Positions 1 through 6,836 of a DNA stretch of 8,158 nt are shown here, one piece after another; positions within the stretch are counted from its first letter, which is position 1; each line of letters begins with the position of its first letter. The position numbers and the translations under genes were made by a program. This DNA comes from Elusimicrobiota bacterium (GTDB lineage Bacteria; Elusimicrobiota; Elusimicrobia; UBA1565; UBA9628). The notes under the pieces are model-generated. The model made no database searches and was not told the origin of the DNA. It saw only the letters and a program-made list of their open reading frames with translations. The stretch is from NCBI GenBank assembly GCA_016194625.1, contig JACQBB010000013.1:1-8158 (forward strand), written 5' to 3'.

Positions 1-106
1 CCGTGACGAACGGGTACTGGAAGATCGAGTACTTGCGCGCCCAGCCGAGCGCGGCGTCGAGCTGCGTGGTCATGGCGCCCGCGGGGGCGGCGTCTTCTAG
101 CGGCAT
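1..106 (-). CDS. nuoB: NADH-quinone oxidoreductase subunit B, N-terminal fragment
   Basis: Only the first 35 codons lie in the window; the gene continues beyond position 1. NuoB carries the terminal [4Fe-4S] cluster N2 of complex I, which hands electrons to quinone at the junction of the peripheral and membrane arms. The visible residues include WARKYSIFQYPFVT, which matches the stretch just before the cluster-binding Cys-Cys pair of the family; those cysteines lie outside the window. I chose the ATG at 106-104 because a GGGAG motif sits about 9 nt upstream on the minus strand, and it gives a 10-nt overlap with the end of nuoA. A second in-frame ATG at 73-71 lacks a Shine-Dalgarno sequence. 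Identity rests on a short fragment plus its position after nuoA, the usual neighbour. Confidence 0.87.
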   Translation of the reverse strand, partial: MPLEDAAPAGAMTTQLDAALGWARKYSIFQYPFVT

Positions 107-459
107 TCGAGGGCTCCCTTGCGCCAGAAATAGGCGAGCATGAACAGCACGAGGAGCGTGAAGCCGGTGACGGCCAGCATCGCCGTCAGGTCGAGGGCCG
201 GCTTGTTCAGCGCCCACGGCAGGAGGAAAGCGAGGTCCACGTCGAAGACGACGAACAGGACCGCGAAGCGGTGGTAGAGCACCGTCATGCGCTCGTGCGC
301 GGGCGACAGCGGCGGCAGGCCGGTCTCGTAGGGCATGTCGGCGTCGCCCTGACGGACCGACTTCGGCCCGAACAGCTTGCCGGCGTTGGTGAACAGCCCC
401 GTGATCGCGACGACCGCGAGCAGGTTGAAGGCCAAGCCGAACAGCGCGAGCGCGCTCAT
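97..459 (-). CDS. nuoA: NADH-quinone oxidoreductase subunit A
   Basis: This encodes a 120-residue membrane subunit of complex I (ND3 homologue) that helps form the quinone/E-channel region. Three membrane helices are visible at about residues 5-24, 63-83 and 91-111. The loop with YETGLPPL (residues 44-51) corresponds to the conserved Y/F-E-x-G loop, and FDVDLAFLLPWA (72-83) is the conserved helix-2 signature. Acidic residues are D73 and D75; most homologues have D-x-E here (E. coli D79/E81), so the second position is a conservative Glu-to-Asp change. The mitochondrial loop cysteine is a Thr here. A strong GGGGAGGG Shine-Dalgarno motif lies about 8 nt before the ATG, which overlaps the nuoN stop as ATGA. 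The end overlaps nuoB by 10 nt. Length is normal for the family. Confidence 0.96.
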   Translation of the reverse strand: MSALALFGLAFNLLAVVAITGLFTNAGKLFGPKSVRQGDADMPYETGLPPLSPAHERMTVLYHRFAVLFVVFDVDLAFLLPWALNKPALDLTAMLAVTGFTLLVLFMLAYFWRKGALECR

Positions 460-1805
460 CGCCAGACCCTCCCCGTCAGCCCCTGCAGGAGCAGCGGCGC
501 GGCGCCCAGGACCAGCGCGCCGATCGCGCACACGAGCAGGGCCAGGCGCGGCGCGGGGCCGCCGGTCCGCGGGGCCGCGTCCGACGGCTCTTCCAGATAC
601 ATGTCGCGCACCAGGCCGAGGTAGTAGCCGAGCGACACCAGCGCGGAGACCGCCGCCAGCGCGGCCGGCACCGCGAACGGCACGCGCAGCGCCTGCCACA
701 GCACCAGGAGCTTGGCCATGAAGCCGCCGGTCGGCGGGATGCCGCCCAAGGCCAGCAGCAGGACCGCGAAGGCAGCCGCCATCCCGGGCTCGCGCGACGC
801 GTAGCCGCGCAGGTCGGCGCGGGCCGACGCGCCGGACGCGCGCAGGAACGCGAACGCGCCGTTGCTCATGAACGCGTAGGCGCCGAGGTAGAACAGGAGG
901 GCCGAGGCCGCCGCGGGGTCGAAGCCGAGCGCCTGCCAGGCGCCGACGCCCAGGATCAGCAAGCCCGCGTGCGCGAGCGACGAGTACGCCAGCAGGCGCT
1001 GCAGGCGCTCCTGGCGCAGGGCCAGGAACGCGCCGACGAGAGAGGTGACCGCGCCGACCCACGGCAGGGCCGCCGCGAACGCCGGGGCCGGCGCCAGCGC
1101 CGTCACGCGCATCAGGAACAGGACCGCCGCCGCCTTCATCGAGGTGGACAGGAAGCCGGCGACCTCGGGAGCCGCGGCCTCGTACACGTCGGGCAGCCAC
1201 CAGTGCAGGGGCACCGCGCCCAGCTTGAACAGCGCCGCCGCCGCCATCAGCGCGACCCCCGCCTGGCCCTGCGGCCCCATCGGGAGGACCGAAGGCCCGA
1301 GCTGGCGCGTCTCGGCGTAGTACAGCGCCAGGCCCAGCAGGAAGGCCGCCCCGGCCAGCGCCCCGGCGAAGAAGTACTTGACCGCGGCCTCGAGGCGGCG
1401 GGCCGGGTCGCCCTCGCCCGCGCGGGCGACGAGCAGGTAGGCCGGAAGGGACATGAACTCGAGCGCGACGAAGAGCATCGGCAGGTTGCCGGACACCGCG
1501 AGCAGGCTCATCCCGAGCGTCGAGCCCAGGAACAGCGCGGCCTCGACGTCGTCGCCCGAGGACAGGAACGCGAGCGGGAGCGCGCCGGCGACGATCACCA
1601 GCTGCCAGCACAGCCCCTTCAAGTCGGCGGAGACGAGCGGCGCGACGGCCGACGGCTCGATGACGCGCATCGCGGCCAGCGCCAGCAAGGGCGCGGCGAG
1701 CGACAGCGCGCGCACCGCGAGCTTGGGCGGACGGCGCAGCAGGCCGAGGCCCAGCGCGCCGAGCACGCCCGCGGCGAGGACGCCCTGCGGCAGGAGGACC
1801 ATCAT
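456..1805 (-). CDS. nuoN: NADH-quinone oxidoreductase subunit N (antiporter-like)
   Basis: This encodes a 449-residue polytopic inner-membrane protein, one of three antiporter-like proton-pumping subunits of complex I, somewhat shorter than E. coli NuoN (about 485). The proton-path residues are present: E116 in FVALEFMSLPAYLL, K194 in FKLGAVPLHWWLP, and K224 in FLSTSMKAAA. Their spacing (78 and 30 residues) is close to the E. coli pattern E133/K217/K247. The antiporter signatures LAYSSLAHAG and GGIPPTGGFMAK are also present. Two adjacent ATGs open the frame (1805 and 1802); the first overlaps the nuoM stop as ATGA and has a GAGGGGG motif about 8-10 nt upstream. The stop overlaps nuoA by 4 nt. 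Hydrophobic helices run through nearly the whole length, with Ala- and Leu-rich composition typical of a GC-rich genome. Confidence 0.97.
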   Translation of the reverse strand: MMVLLPQGVLAAGVLGALGLGLLRRPPKLAVRALSLAAPLLALAAMRVIEPSAVAPLVSADLKGLCWQLVIVAGALPLAFLSSGDDVEAALFLGSTLGMSLLAVSGNLPMLFVALEFMSLPAYLLVARAGEGDPARRLEAAVKYFFAGALAGAAFLLGLALYYAETRQLGPSVLPMGPQGQAGVALMAAAALFKLGAVPLHWWLPDVYEAAAPEVAGFLSTSMKAAAVLFLMRVTALAPAPAFAAALPWVGAVTSLVGAFLALRQERLQRLLAYSSLAHAGLLILGVGAWQALGFDPAAASALLFYLGAYAFMSNGAFAFLRASGASARADLRGYASREPGMAAAFAVLLLALGGIPPTGGFMAKLLVLWQALRVPFAVPAALAAVSALVSLGYYLGLVRDMYLEEPSDAAPRTGGPAPRLALLVCAIGALVLGAAPLLLQGLTGRVWR

Positions 1806-3274
1806 CGCGCCAGCCCCCTCAGCGACGGCTCGAGCAGGGCGAGCCAGGACGACGGCGCCAGGCCGATCCACAGCATCAGCGCGGACAGGACCCACAGGAT
1901 GGACTTCTCGCGCCGGTCCAGGTCGGTCACGCGCTCGCTGGCCGAGCCCTCCCCCTCCGGCGCCCAGAAGACCGCCTGGTAGGCCGGCAGCGCGTAGGCG
2001 GCGGCGAGCGTGACGCCGACGGCGCCGGCGACCGCGAACGCCGGCAGGGCGAGCAGCGGGATCGGGGAATGCGCGATGCCGGACAGGCACATGAACTCGC
2101 CGACGAAGCCGTTCAGGCCGGGCAGGCCGATCGAGGCGAGCACCGAGAACCCGAAGAAGAACGACAGCGCCGGGGCGCGCTTGGCCAGACCGCCGAAGTC
2201 GGCGATGCCGCGCGTGTGCGCCCGCTCGTACAGGAAGCCCACGAGCAGGAACAGCGCTCCGGTGGTGATGCCGTGGTTGATCATCTGCAGCGAGCCGCCG
2301 ACCAGGCCCTGCGGCGAGGCCGAGACGACGCCGAGCAGGCAGAAGCCGAGGTGCGCGACCGACGAGTAGGCGACCAGCCGCTTGAGGTCGGTCTGCGCCA
2401 TCGCGCACAGCGCGCCGTACACCGCGCCCAGCGCCGCGATCGCGGCCATGAACGGGGCCCAGGTCTCGGCGTAGACGGGGAACAGCGGCAGGGCGACGCG
2501 GATCAGGCCGTACAGGCCCATCTTCAGCATCACGCCCGCCAGCATCACCGAGCCCGCGGCGGGAGCCTCGGTGTGCGCGTCCGGGAGCCAGGTGTGCAGG
2601 GGCACCACCGGGATCTTCACGCCGAAGCCGAGCAGCAGGCCCGCGAACACCCACGGCGCGGCCGCGCCGAGCGGCGCGCCCTTGAGCGCGGCCAGGTCCC
2701 AGGTCCAGACGCCGGTCTGCCCGTGCTTGGCGACCACCAGGCCGAGGATCGCCAGCAGCATGAACACCGAGCCCGCGAAGGTGAACAGGAAGAACTTCGT
2801 CGCCGCGTGGCGGCGGTTCGACGAGCCCCACAGGCCGATGATGAAGAACATCGGGATCAGCGTGGCCTCCCAGAAGACGTAGAACAGGAACAGGTCGCGC
2901 GCCAGGAACACGCCGGTCAGCGCCGACGACAGCGCCAGGAAGTTCGCCCAGTACGCGCCCGACACCTCCAGCTCCCACGACGCCGCGACGCAGACCAGGT
3001 TGAGGAAGGCGGTCAGGACGATCAACGCCATCGACAAGCCGTCGGCCGCGAGCTGGTAGGAGATCCCGAACGCCCACGGCGCTCCCCCGACCGCGTCCAG
3101 GCCGACGCCGCCGCTCAGAACGAACGGGCGGACCGCCGCCAACGCCGCGCCGAAGAACGCCGCCGACCAGACCAGCGCCGCGGCGCGCGCGGCGCCCCGG
3201 CCGAACGCGCCGGCGAGCAGGCACGCGGCCGCGCCGGCCAGAGGCAGGACCCACAGCGTGGTCAGCCAGCTCAT
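1802..3274 (-). CDS. nuoM: NADH-quinone oxidoreductase subunit M (antiporter-like)
   Basis: This encodes a 490-residue antiporter-like proton-pumping subunit in the middle of the complex I membrane arm. Diagnostic motifs are FYVFWEATLIPMFFIIGLWG (131-150, with the essential helix-5 glutamate E136), KIPVVPLHTWLPDAHTEAP (220-238, with K220 and H227), the discontinuous-helix lysine K251 in GVMLKMGLYG, and LKRLVAYSSVAHLG. The E-to-K and K-to-K spacings (84 and 31) fit E. coli NuoM (E144/K234/K265). A SIGLPGLNGFVGEF motif near residue 390-410 is characteristic of NuoM/ND4. The length is close to the family norm of about 500. The ATG overlaps the nuoL stop (ATGA), with GGGGA about 7 nt upstream; the stop overlaps nuoN by 4 nt. 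Confidence 0.98.
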   Translation of the reverse strand: MSWLTTLWVLPLAGAAACLLAGAFGRGAARAAALVWSAAFFGAALAAVRPFVLSGGVGLDAVGGAPWAFGISYQLAADGLSMALIVLTAFLNLVCVAASWELEVSGAYWANFLALSSALTGVFLARDLFLFYVFWEATLIPMFFIIGLWGSSNRRHAATKFFLFTFAGSVFMLLAILGLVVAKHGQTGVWTWDLAALKGAPLGAAAPWVFAGLLLGFGVKIPVVPLHTWLPDAHTEAPAAGSVMLAGVMLKMGLYGLIRVALPLFPVYAETWAPFMAAIAALGAVYGALCAMAQTDLKRLVAYSSVAHLGFCLLGVVSASPQGLVGGSLQMINHGITTGALFLLVGFLYERAHTRGIADFGGLAKRAPALSFFFGFSVLASIGLPGLNGFVGEFMCLSGIAHSPIPLLALPAFAVAGAVGVTLAAAYALPAYQAVFWAPEGEGSASERVTDLDRREKSILWVLSALMLWIGLAPSSWLALLEPSLRGLAR

Positions 3275-5205
3275 CGCGCCGTCCCCAGCACGCCGCCGGC
3301 GAGGATCGCCGCGGCGGCGGCCGCCATCCACCACAGGTAATCGTTCAGACGGCCGGACGAGAAGCCGGACAGAAGGCCCGCGGCCGCGCGCGACGCGTCC
3401 GCCGAACCCTCGATGACGCCGTCCCACCAGCGCTTGTCGAGGACGCGGCCGACGAAGCCGGCGGCGGCGCACACGCCGTCCGCGCCCCAGCCGACCAAGG
3501 TCTTCCAGCCGAAGTCGGAGTCGAACGCCGCCTCGAGGCCCGGGGACGCGCGGCGCCAGCGCCAGTCGAAGCCCGCGTCCTTCATCGTCAGCCACCACGC
3601 GGCGGCGAAGCCGAGCGCGGCCAGGGCGCAGCCGCGGCCGAACAGCTCGCGCCAGCCGAGCTCCGGGATGCCGGTCTCGCCGGGCAGGTCGATCGGCGGG
3701 AACGGGAGGGTGGCGGCGGGCATGCCGTGCCAGCCGGCGGAGACCGACCCCGCCAGGGCGGGGCCGAGCCAGCCGACGCTCAGCGCGCCCGCGGCCAGAA
3801 GGACGACGGGCCACACCAGGCCCGCCTCGGCCTCGTGCGGATGAGCGGCCGGCCCCTTCTGCTCGGCGCGCTCGCCGTGGAAGGTCAGCAGGAGCATGCG
3901 CGAGATGTAGAACGCGGAGCCGAAGGCGATGAGCTGGCTGGCCCACCCGAACAGGCCGCCGCGCTCCCAGGCGACCTCCAGGATCGCGTCCTTGCTGAAG
4001 AAGCCGGCGAGCGGCCAGATGCCCGCCAGCGAGAGCGCCGCGACGACGAAGCACAGGTAGGTCCAGGGCATCGCCTTGCGCCAGCCGCCGACGTCGTCGA
4101 CGTTCGCGGTCGGCTGGTGGATCGCGTGGCCGATGTTGCCGGCGCTGAGGAACAGGGCCGCCTTGAAGAAGCCGTGGACGATCAGGTGGAAGACGGCCAG
4201 ACCGACGTGCCCCATCCCGAGGGCCAGCATCATGATGCCGAGGTGGCTGACCGTCGAGTAGGCGAGGATGCGCTTCAGGTCCTTGCGGGTCGCGGCGACC
4301 AGCGCCGACGAGAGCGCGGTGAACAGGCCGATCTTCGCGACCAGCGGCGGCAGGGCGGGCACGGCCGCGATCAGCGGCCAGGAGCGCGCGAGCAGGAACA
4401 CGCCCGCGGTCACCATCGTCGCGGCGTGCATCAGCGCCGACGTGGGCGTGGGGCCCTCCATCGCGTCGGGCAGCCAGAAGTACAGCGGGAACTGCGCGGA
4501 CTTCGCGCACGCGGCCCAGACCAGGCCCGCGCCGATGATCGGGAGGAAGGCCTGATGGAAGATCTCCGGATGCGCGAGCTGGGCGTAGATCAGCTGGAAG
4601 TGGCCGACCTTGAAGTCGATCAGGATGTACAGCAGGGCGATCAGGAAGCCGAAGGCGCCGATGCGGTTGGTCATGAACGCCTTCAGCGCCGCCTTGCGCG
4701 CCGACTCCTTGTGGTACCAGAAGCCGATCAGCAGGTACGACGCGACGCCGACGAGCTCCCAGCACAGGTACAGCTGGACGTAGTTGTTGGCGGTGAGCAG
4801 GCCGATCATCGCGAGGAAGAAGAGGTGGAAGACGAGGAAGAAGCGCGAGAAGCCCGGGTCGCCCTTCATATAGCCGGCCGCGTAGACGTGGATCAGCGAG
4901 CCGACGACCGCGACCATCGCGAGGATCGGGGTGTTCAGACCGTCGACGCGCAGGCCGAAGTCCACCCCCCACTTGCCGACGGCCGCCCAGCGCCAGAGCA
5001 CTTGGTCGAAACTGGAGCTCACTCCCGGCGTCTGGGCGATGTAGGGCATCAGCAGGGTCAGCGCCGCGGCGGTCACGACCAGGCAGGAGAGCAGGATCGG
5101 CCAGTGCGTCCATTCGGGCTTCAGCGGGCGCATCACGAAGAAGCCGACCAGGATCGCCGCGACCGGGGCGATATAAAGGAGGAGAGCGACGTCGAAGGGC
5201 GTCAT
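3271..5205 (-). CDS. nuoL: NADH-quinone oxidoreductase subunit L (antiporter-like)
   Basis: This encodes a 644-residue distal antiporter-like subunit of complex I, slightly longer than E. coli NuoL (613). The helix-5 glutamate is E150 in YLCWELVGVASYLLIGFW, followed by the signature AKSAQFPLYFWLPDAMEGPT (K235) and SALMHAATMVTAGVFL (H260). LAYSTVSHLGIMMLALG and GFFSKDAIL (K405, matching the position of E. coli K399) are also present. After about residue 440 the sequence becomes poorly conserved and carries Pro/Gly-rich soluble stretches, then an amphipathic region and a last hydrophobic helix near 622-640. This agrees with the lateral helix plus terminal anchor of NuoL, which runs along the arm past NuoM and NuoN. 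The ATG overlaps the nuoK stop (ATGA) with GGAG 8 nt upstream; the stop overlaps nuoM by 4 nt. Confidence 0.99.
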   Translation of the reverse strand: MTPFDVALLLYIAPVAAILVGFFVMRPLKPEWTHWPILLSCLVVTAAALTLLMPYIAQTPGVSSSFDQVLWRWAAVGKWGVDFGLRVDGLNTPILAMVAVVGSLIHVYAAGYMKGDPGFSRFFLVFHLFFLAMIGLLTANNYVQLYLCWELVGVASYLLIGFWYHKESARKAALKAFMTNRIGAFGFLIALLYILIDFKVGHFQLIYAQLAHPEIFHQAFLPIIGAGLVWAACAKSAQFPLYFWLPDAMEGPTPTSALMHAATMVTAGVFLLARSWPLIAAVPALPPLVAKIGLFTALSSALVAATRKDLKRILAYSTVSHLGIMMLALGMGHVGLAVFHLIVHGFFKAALFLSAGNIGHAIHQPTANVDDVGGWRKAMPWTYLCFVVAALSLAGIWPLAGFFSKDAILEVAWERGGLFGWASQLIAFGSAFYISRMLLLTFHGERAEQKGPAAHPHEAEAGLVWPVVLLAAGALSVGWLGPALAGSVSAGWHGMPAATLPFPPIDLPGETGIPELGWRELFGRGCALAALGFAAAWWLTMKDAGFDWRWRRASPGLEAAFDSDFGWKTLVGWGADGVCAAAGFVGRVLDKRWWDGVIEGSADASRAAAGLLSGFSSGRLNDYLWWMAAAAAAILAGGVLGTAR

Positions 5206-5498
5206 CCGCGCAGCTCCGTCAGAGCGCCCGTCTCGACGCCCTTGCCCGCGCGCAGGACGCGCAGGATCAGCGACAGGCCGACGACCGACTCGGCCGCGGC
5301 CAGCGCGATGAACACCGCGACGGCGGCCATCGCCTGCGCGTCGGAGAACAGCCCCGCGTGGTGGACCAGCGCGACGTTGACCGCGGCCAGCATCAGCTCG
5401 ACGCCGAGCAGCATCGCCAGCAGCTGGCGGCGCAGGACGACCATCGCCAGGCCCGCGGCGAACAGCAGGGCGGTGGTGGTCCAGATGACCGTGCTCAC
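5202..5498 (-). CDS. nuoK: NADH-quinone oxidoreductase subunit K
   Basis: This encodes a 98-residue, three-helix membrane subunit of complex I (ND4L homologue), the usual length of about 100. The two conserved membrane glutamates are E34 in LLGVELMLAAVN and E70 in ALAAAESVVGLSL. Their spacing of 36 is identical to E. coli E36/E72, which link the E-channel to the antiporter subunits. The start is a GTG at 5498-5496, preceded by an AAGGAGG Shine-Dalgarno motif 4 nt upstream and overlapping the nuoJ stop as GTGA. The frame remains open further upstream, but that extension has no similarity to the family and runs antiparallel in meaning to nuoJ, so the GTG is preferred. The stop overlaps nuoL by 4 nt. 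Confidence 0.97.
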   Translation of the reverse strand: MSTVIWTTTALLFAAGLAMVVLRRQLLAMLLGVELMLAAVNVALVHHAGLFSDAQAMAAVAVFIALAAAESVVGLSLILRVLRAGKGVETGALTELRG

Positions 5499-5992
5499 GC
5501 CGCCTCCTTGTCGGGCAGGATCGCCAGCGCGGCCAGGAACATCAGCAGGGTGACGGCCTCGGTGGCGAGCGCGTAGGACTTGAACAGCGCGGTCCCGAAG
5601 GCGGCGGTCAGCGCGGGGTCGGCGGGCGCGACGGCGGCGGAGGAGCGGCCCGGCACGACCAGCGTCGCGCCGATCTCCAGCGCGACCATCGTCACCACCA
5701 CGTACGCGATCGGACGCGGGAACGAGAAGTCGGCGAAGCGGCGGAAGCCGATCTCGGGTTCGCCGCCGGTGGCCATGATGGTGATGACGACCAGGACCAT
5801 CACGGCGCCCGCGTAGACCATGACCTGCAGGAAGCCCAGCAGGGGCGCGCCGCGAAGGAGGAAGATGACGCCGGTCTGCAGCAGGACGACGAGCAGGCAC
5901 ACGGCGCTCACGTACAGCGAGCGGCTGAACACCATCGTTCCGGCGAAGAAGACGGCGACGGAAGCGGCGAGGACCACGGCCCAGAGCGTCAT
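5495..5992 (-). CDS. nuoJ: NADH-quinone oxidoreductase subunit J
   Basis: This encodes a 165-residue membrane subunit of complex I (ND6 homologue). Its central signature LQVMVYAGAVMVLVVITIMA (about 55-74) matches the conserved third helix with the pi-bulge that moves during coupling of quinone chemistry to proton pumping. Five hydrophobic segments are visible, at roughly 4-20, 27-47, 53-74, 93-112 and 138-158. It is the first nuo gene in this run; nuoH and nuoI, its usual upstream neighbours, are absent. The ATG at 5992 lacks a convincing Shine-Dalgarno sequence, unlike the later genes in the operon. It sits 9 nt after a TAGAAT box and also overlaps, as ATGA, the stop of a possible four-codon ORF (see separate entries). 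The stop overlaps nuoK by 4 nt. Confidence 0.96.
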   Translation of the reverse strand: MTLWAVVLAASVAVFFAGTMVFSRSLYVSAVCLLVVLLQTGVIFLLRGAPLLGFLQVMVYAGAVMVLVVITIMATGGEPEIGFRRFADFSFPRPIAYVVVTMVALEIGATLVVPGRSSAAVAPADPALTAAFGTALFKSYALATEAVTLLMFLAALAILPDKEAA

Positions 5993-6003
5993 TGCGCGGA
6001 CAT
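5989..6003 (-). other. possible four-codon mini-ORF overlapping the nuoJ start
   Basis: On the minus strand ATG TCC GCG CAA TGA (Met-Ser-Ala-Gln-stop) ends in an ATGA overlap with the nuoJ start codon, the same junction geometry used by the later nuo genes. A purine-rich GGAAAGAG lies just upstream. It could couple ribosomes into nuoJ on read-through transcripts, but four codons arise easily by chance and the upstream motif is a weak Shine-Dalgarno match. Its ATG also overlaps the proposed -10 box, so it would not be on a transcript made from that promoter. Confidence 0.2.
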
Positions 6004-6031
6004 TCTACTCTTTCCGCGGGCCTGCGTCCAA
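6002..6031 (-). promoter_or_regulatory. candidate sigma70-type promoter for the nuo run, possibly leaderless
   Basis: On the minus strand TTGGAC (6031-6026) is followed after 18 nt by TAGAAT (6007-6002). TAGAAT matches five of six consensus -10 bases; the -35 match is weak (TTG only). The box ends 9 nt before the nuoJ ATG, so transcription would begin at or within a few bases of the start codon. AT-rich hexamers are rare in this GC-rich window, and this one falls in a 40-nt intergenic gap. Promoter activity is inferred, not shown. Confidence 0.4.
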
Positions 6032-6032
6032 T

Positions 6033-6836
6033 CTAGGGCAGGATGTCGAGGGAGCCCAGGTCGGCGGACGCCCGGACGAGGACCCGGTCCCCGCCGAACA
6101 GGCTCAATGAGGTCGGGACCTTGAGGGACTCGGCCGGGAACCGGTAGAAGTCGTAGCGGACGTGGCGGCCGGACGGGTCTTTCACGTCGTAGATCAGGCA
6201 CAGGCCGAGGGCGTCCGACGGGACCGCGGGGTCGCGGCTCGCGTCGGGCATGTGGGCCAGGAACAAGCGGTAGTCGCGTCCGGCCAGCGTCACCGGCAGC
6301 CCCGCGGCGTAGGTCGCGCGGAACAGGTCGATGATCCTGCGGCGGTAGACCTCGTCGCCGGTCGCCAGGTCCCTCACGACGATGACGTTGTTGAGGCGAG
6401 CGCGGAAGATGTTCACGTCGAGCGTCACGCGGTAGGTCCGGCCGCCGGCGCGCCATTCCCCCCGCATCCCGGCGCCGATGCGCACCAGCACTGGGGACCC
6501 GCCCGAAGGCGTCGCGACGAGCCAGCCGTCGCCGGCCAGGTCGAGCGTGCCCGCGACCAGCGTGCGTCCCGCGGCGTCGTCGAACGCGTCCGTCGTCGAC
6601 CAGTGACGGTCGAGCAGGCCGGCCATGTCCACGCGCCGGGCCGCGCCCGGCGCCGCGGGCGGAGCGGGCGGCGGAGCGGGGACGAGCGCGTCCGCGCCCG
6701 GCGGCAGCTCGAAACCCGCGGCGCGCAGGGCCGCCGCGAGGCGCGCGGCGTCCGGCGGGACGGGCGCGGAGGACGCGGGGCGCGCGACGGACAGAGCCGC
6801 CAGCAGCGCGAAAGCGCGGATCATGGGGGGCATCAT
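6033..6836 (-). CDS. secreted/periplasmic protein of unknown function
   Basis: I do not recognise this family. The protein is 267 residues from the ATG at 6836, or 263 from the in-frame ATG at 6824. It opens with a signal peptide: a short basic start (MIRAF), a hydrophobic core (ALLAALSVA) and an Ala/Ser-rich likely cleavage region around residues 20-24. An Ala/Pro-rich linker covers about 53-64, and the remainder looks like a soluble mixed beta-rich domain with no further membrane helix. There is one cysteine (C213) and no lipobox. Visible short motifs include VTLDVNIFRARLNNVIVVRD (137-156) and GLCLIYDVKDPSGRHVRYDF (211-230), but no catalytic signature I can name. The start at 6824 is attractive because a -10-like box lies 7 nt before it; 6836 and 6833 are alternatives. 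It sits between the flippase-like gene and nuoJ with short gaps on both sides, and nothing links it directly to complex I. Confidence 0.8.
   Translation of the reverse strand: MMPPMIRAFALLAALSVARPASSAPVPPDAARLAAALRAAGFELPPGADALVPAPPPAPPAAPGAARRVDMAGLLDRHWSTTDAFDDAAGRTLVAGTLDLAGDGWLVATPSGGSPVLVRIGAGMRGEWRAGGRTYRVTLDVNIFRARLNNVIVVRDLATGDEVYRRRIIDLFRATYAAGLPVTLAGRDYRLFLAHMPDASRDPAVPSDALGLCLIYDVKDPSGRHVRYDFYRFPAESLKVPTSLSLFGGDRVLVRASADLGSLDILP

Noticed and set aside
71..73. Internal ATG as the nuoB start
   Set aside because: It is in frame and free of overlap with nuoA, but it has no Shine-Dalgarno motif, while the ATG at 106 has GGGAG at good spacing.
456..3254. Long minus-strand open frame (about 930 codons) spanning nuoM and nuoN
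   Set aside because: Same artefact: only the nuoN portion from 1805 matches a protein family; the rest is a frame-shifted shadow of nuoM.
1802..5113. Very long minus-strand open frame (about 1100 codons) overlapping nuoL and nuoM
   Set aside because: It runs in a second frame through nuoL, then joins the genuine nuoM frame; the upstream part is Arg/Pro/Gly-rich shadow sequence typical of GC-rich DNA with few stop codons. Only the nuoM part (from 3274) is real.
5171..5185. Plus-strand ATATAAAGGAGGAGA resembling a -10 box plus Shine-Dalgarno motif
   Set aside because: It encodes the start of nuoL on the minus strand (Leu-Leu-Tyr-Ile), and no credible plus-strand gene follows.
3727..5553. 608-codon plus-strand open frame antisense to nuoL, nuoK and the end of nuoJ
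   Set aside because: Composition is Arg/Asp/Glu/Gln-rich with no recognisable domain, as expected for the antisense of hydrophobic GC-rich genes; no credible start signal.
5989..6456. 155-codon minus-strand open frame ending at the nuoJ start
   Set aside because: It is an Arg/Pro-rich shadow of the secreted-protein gene in another frame; only its last four codons are noted separately as a possible coupling mini-ORF.
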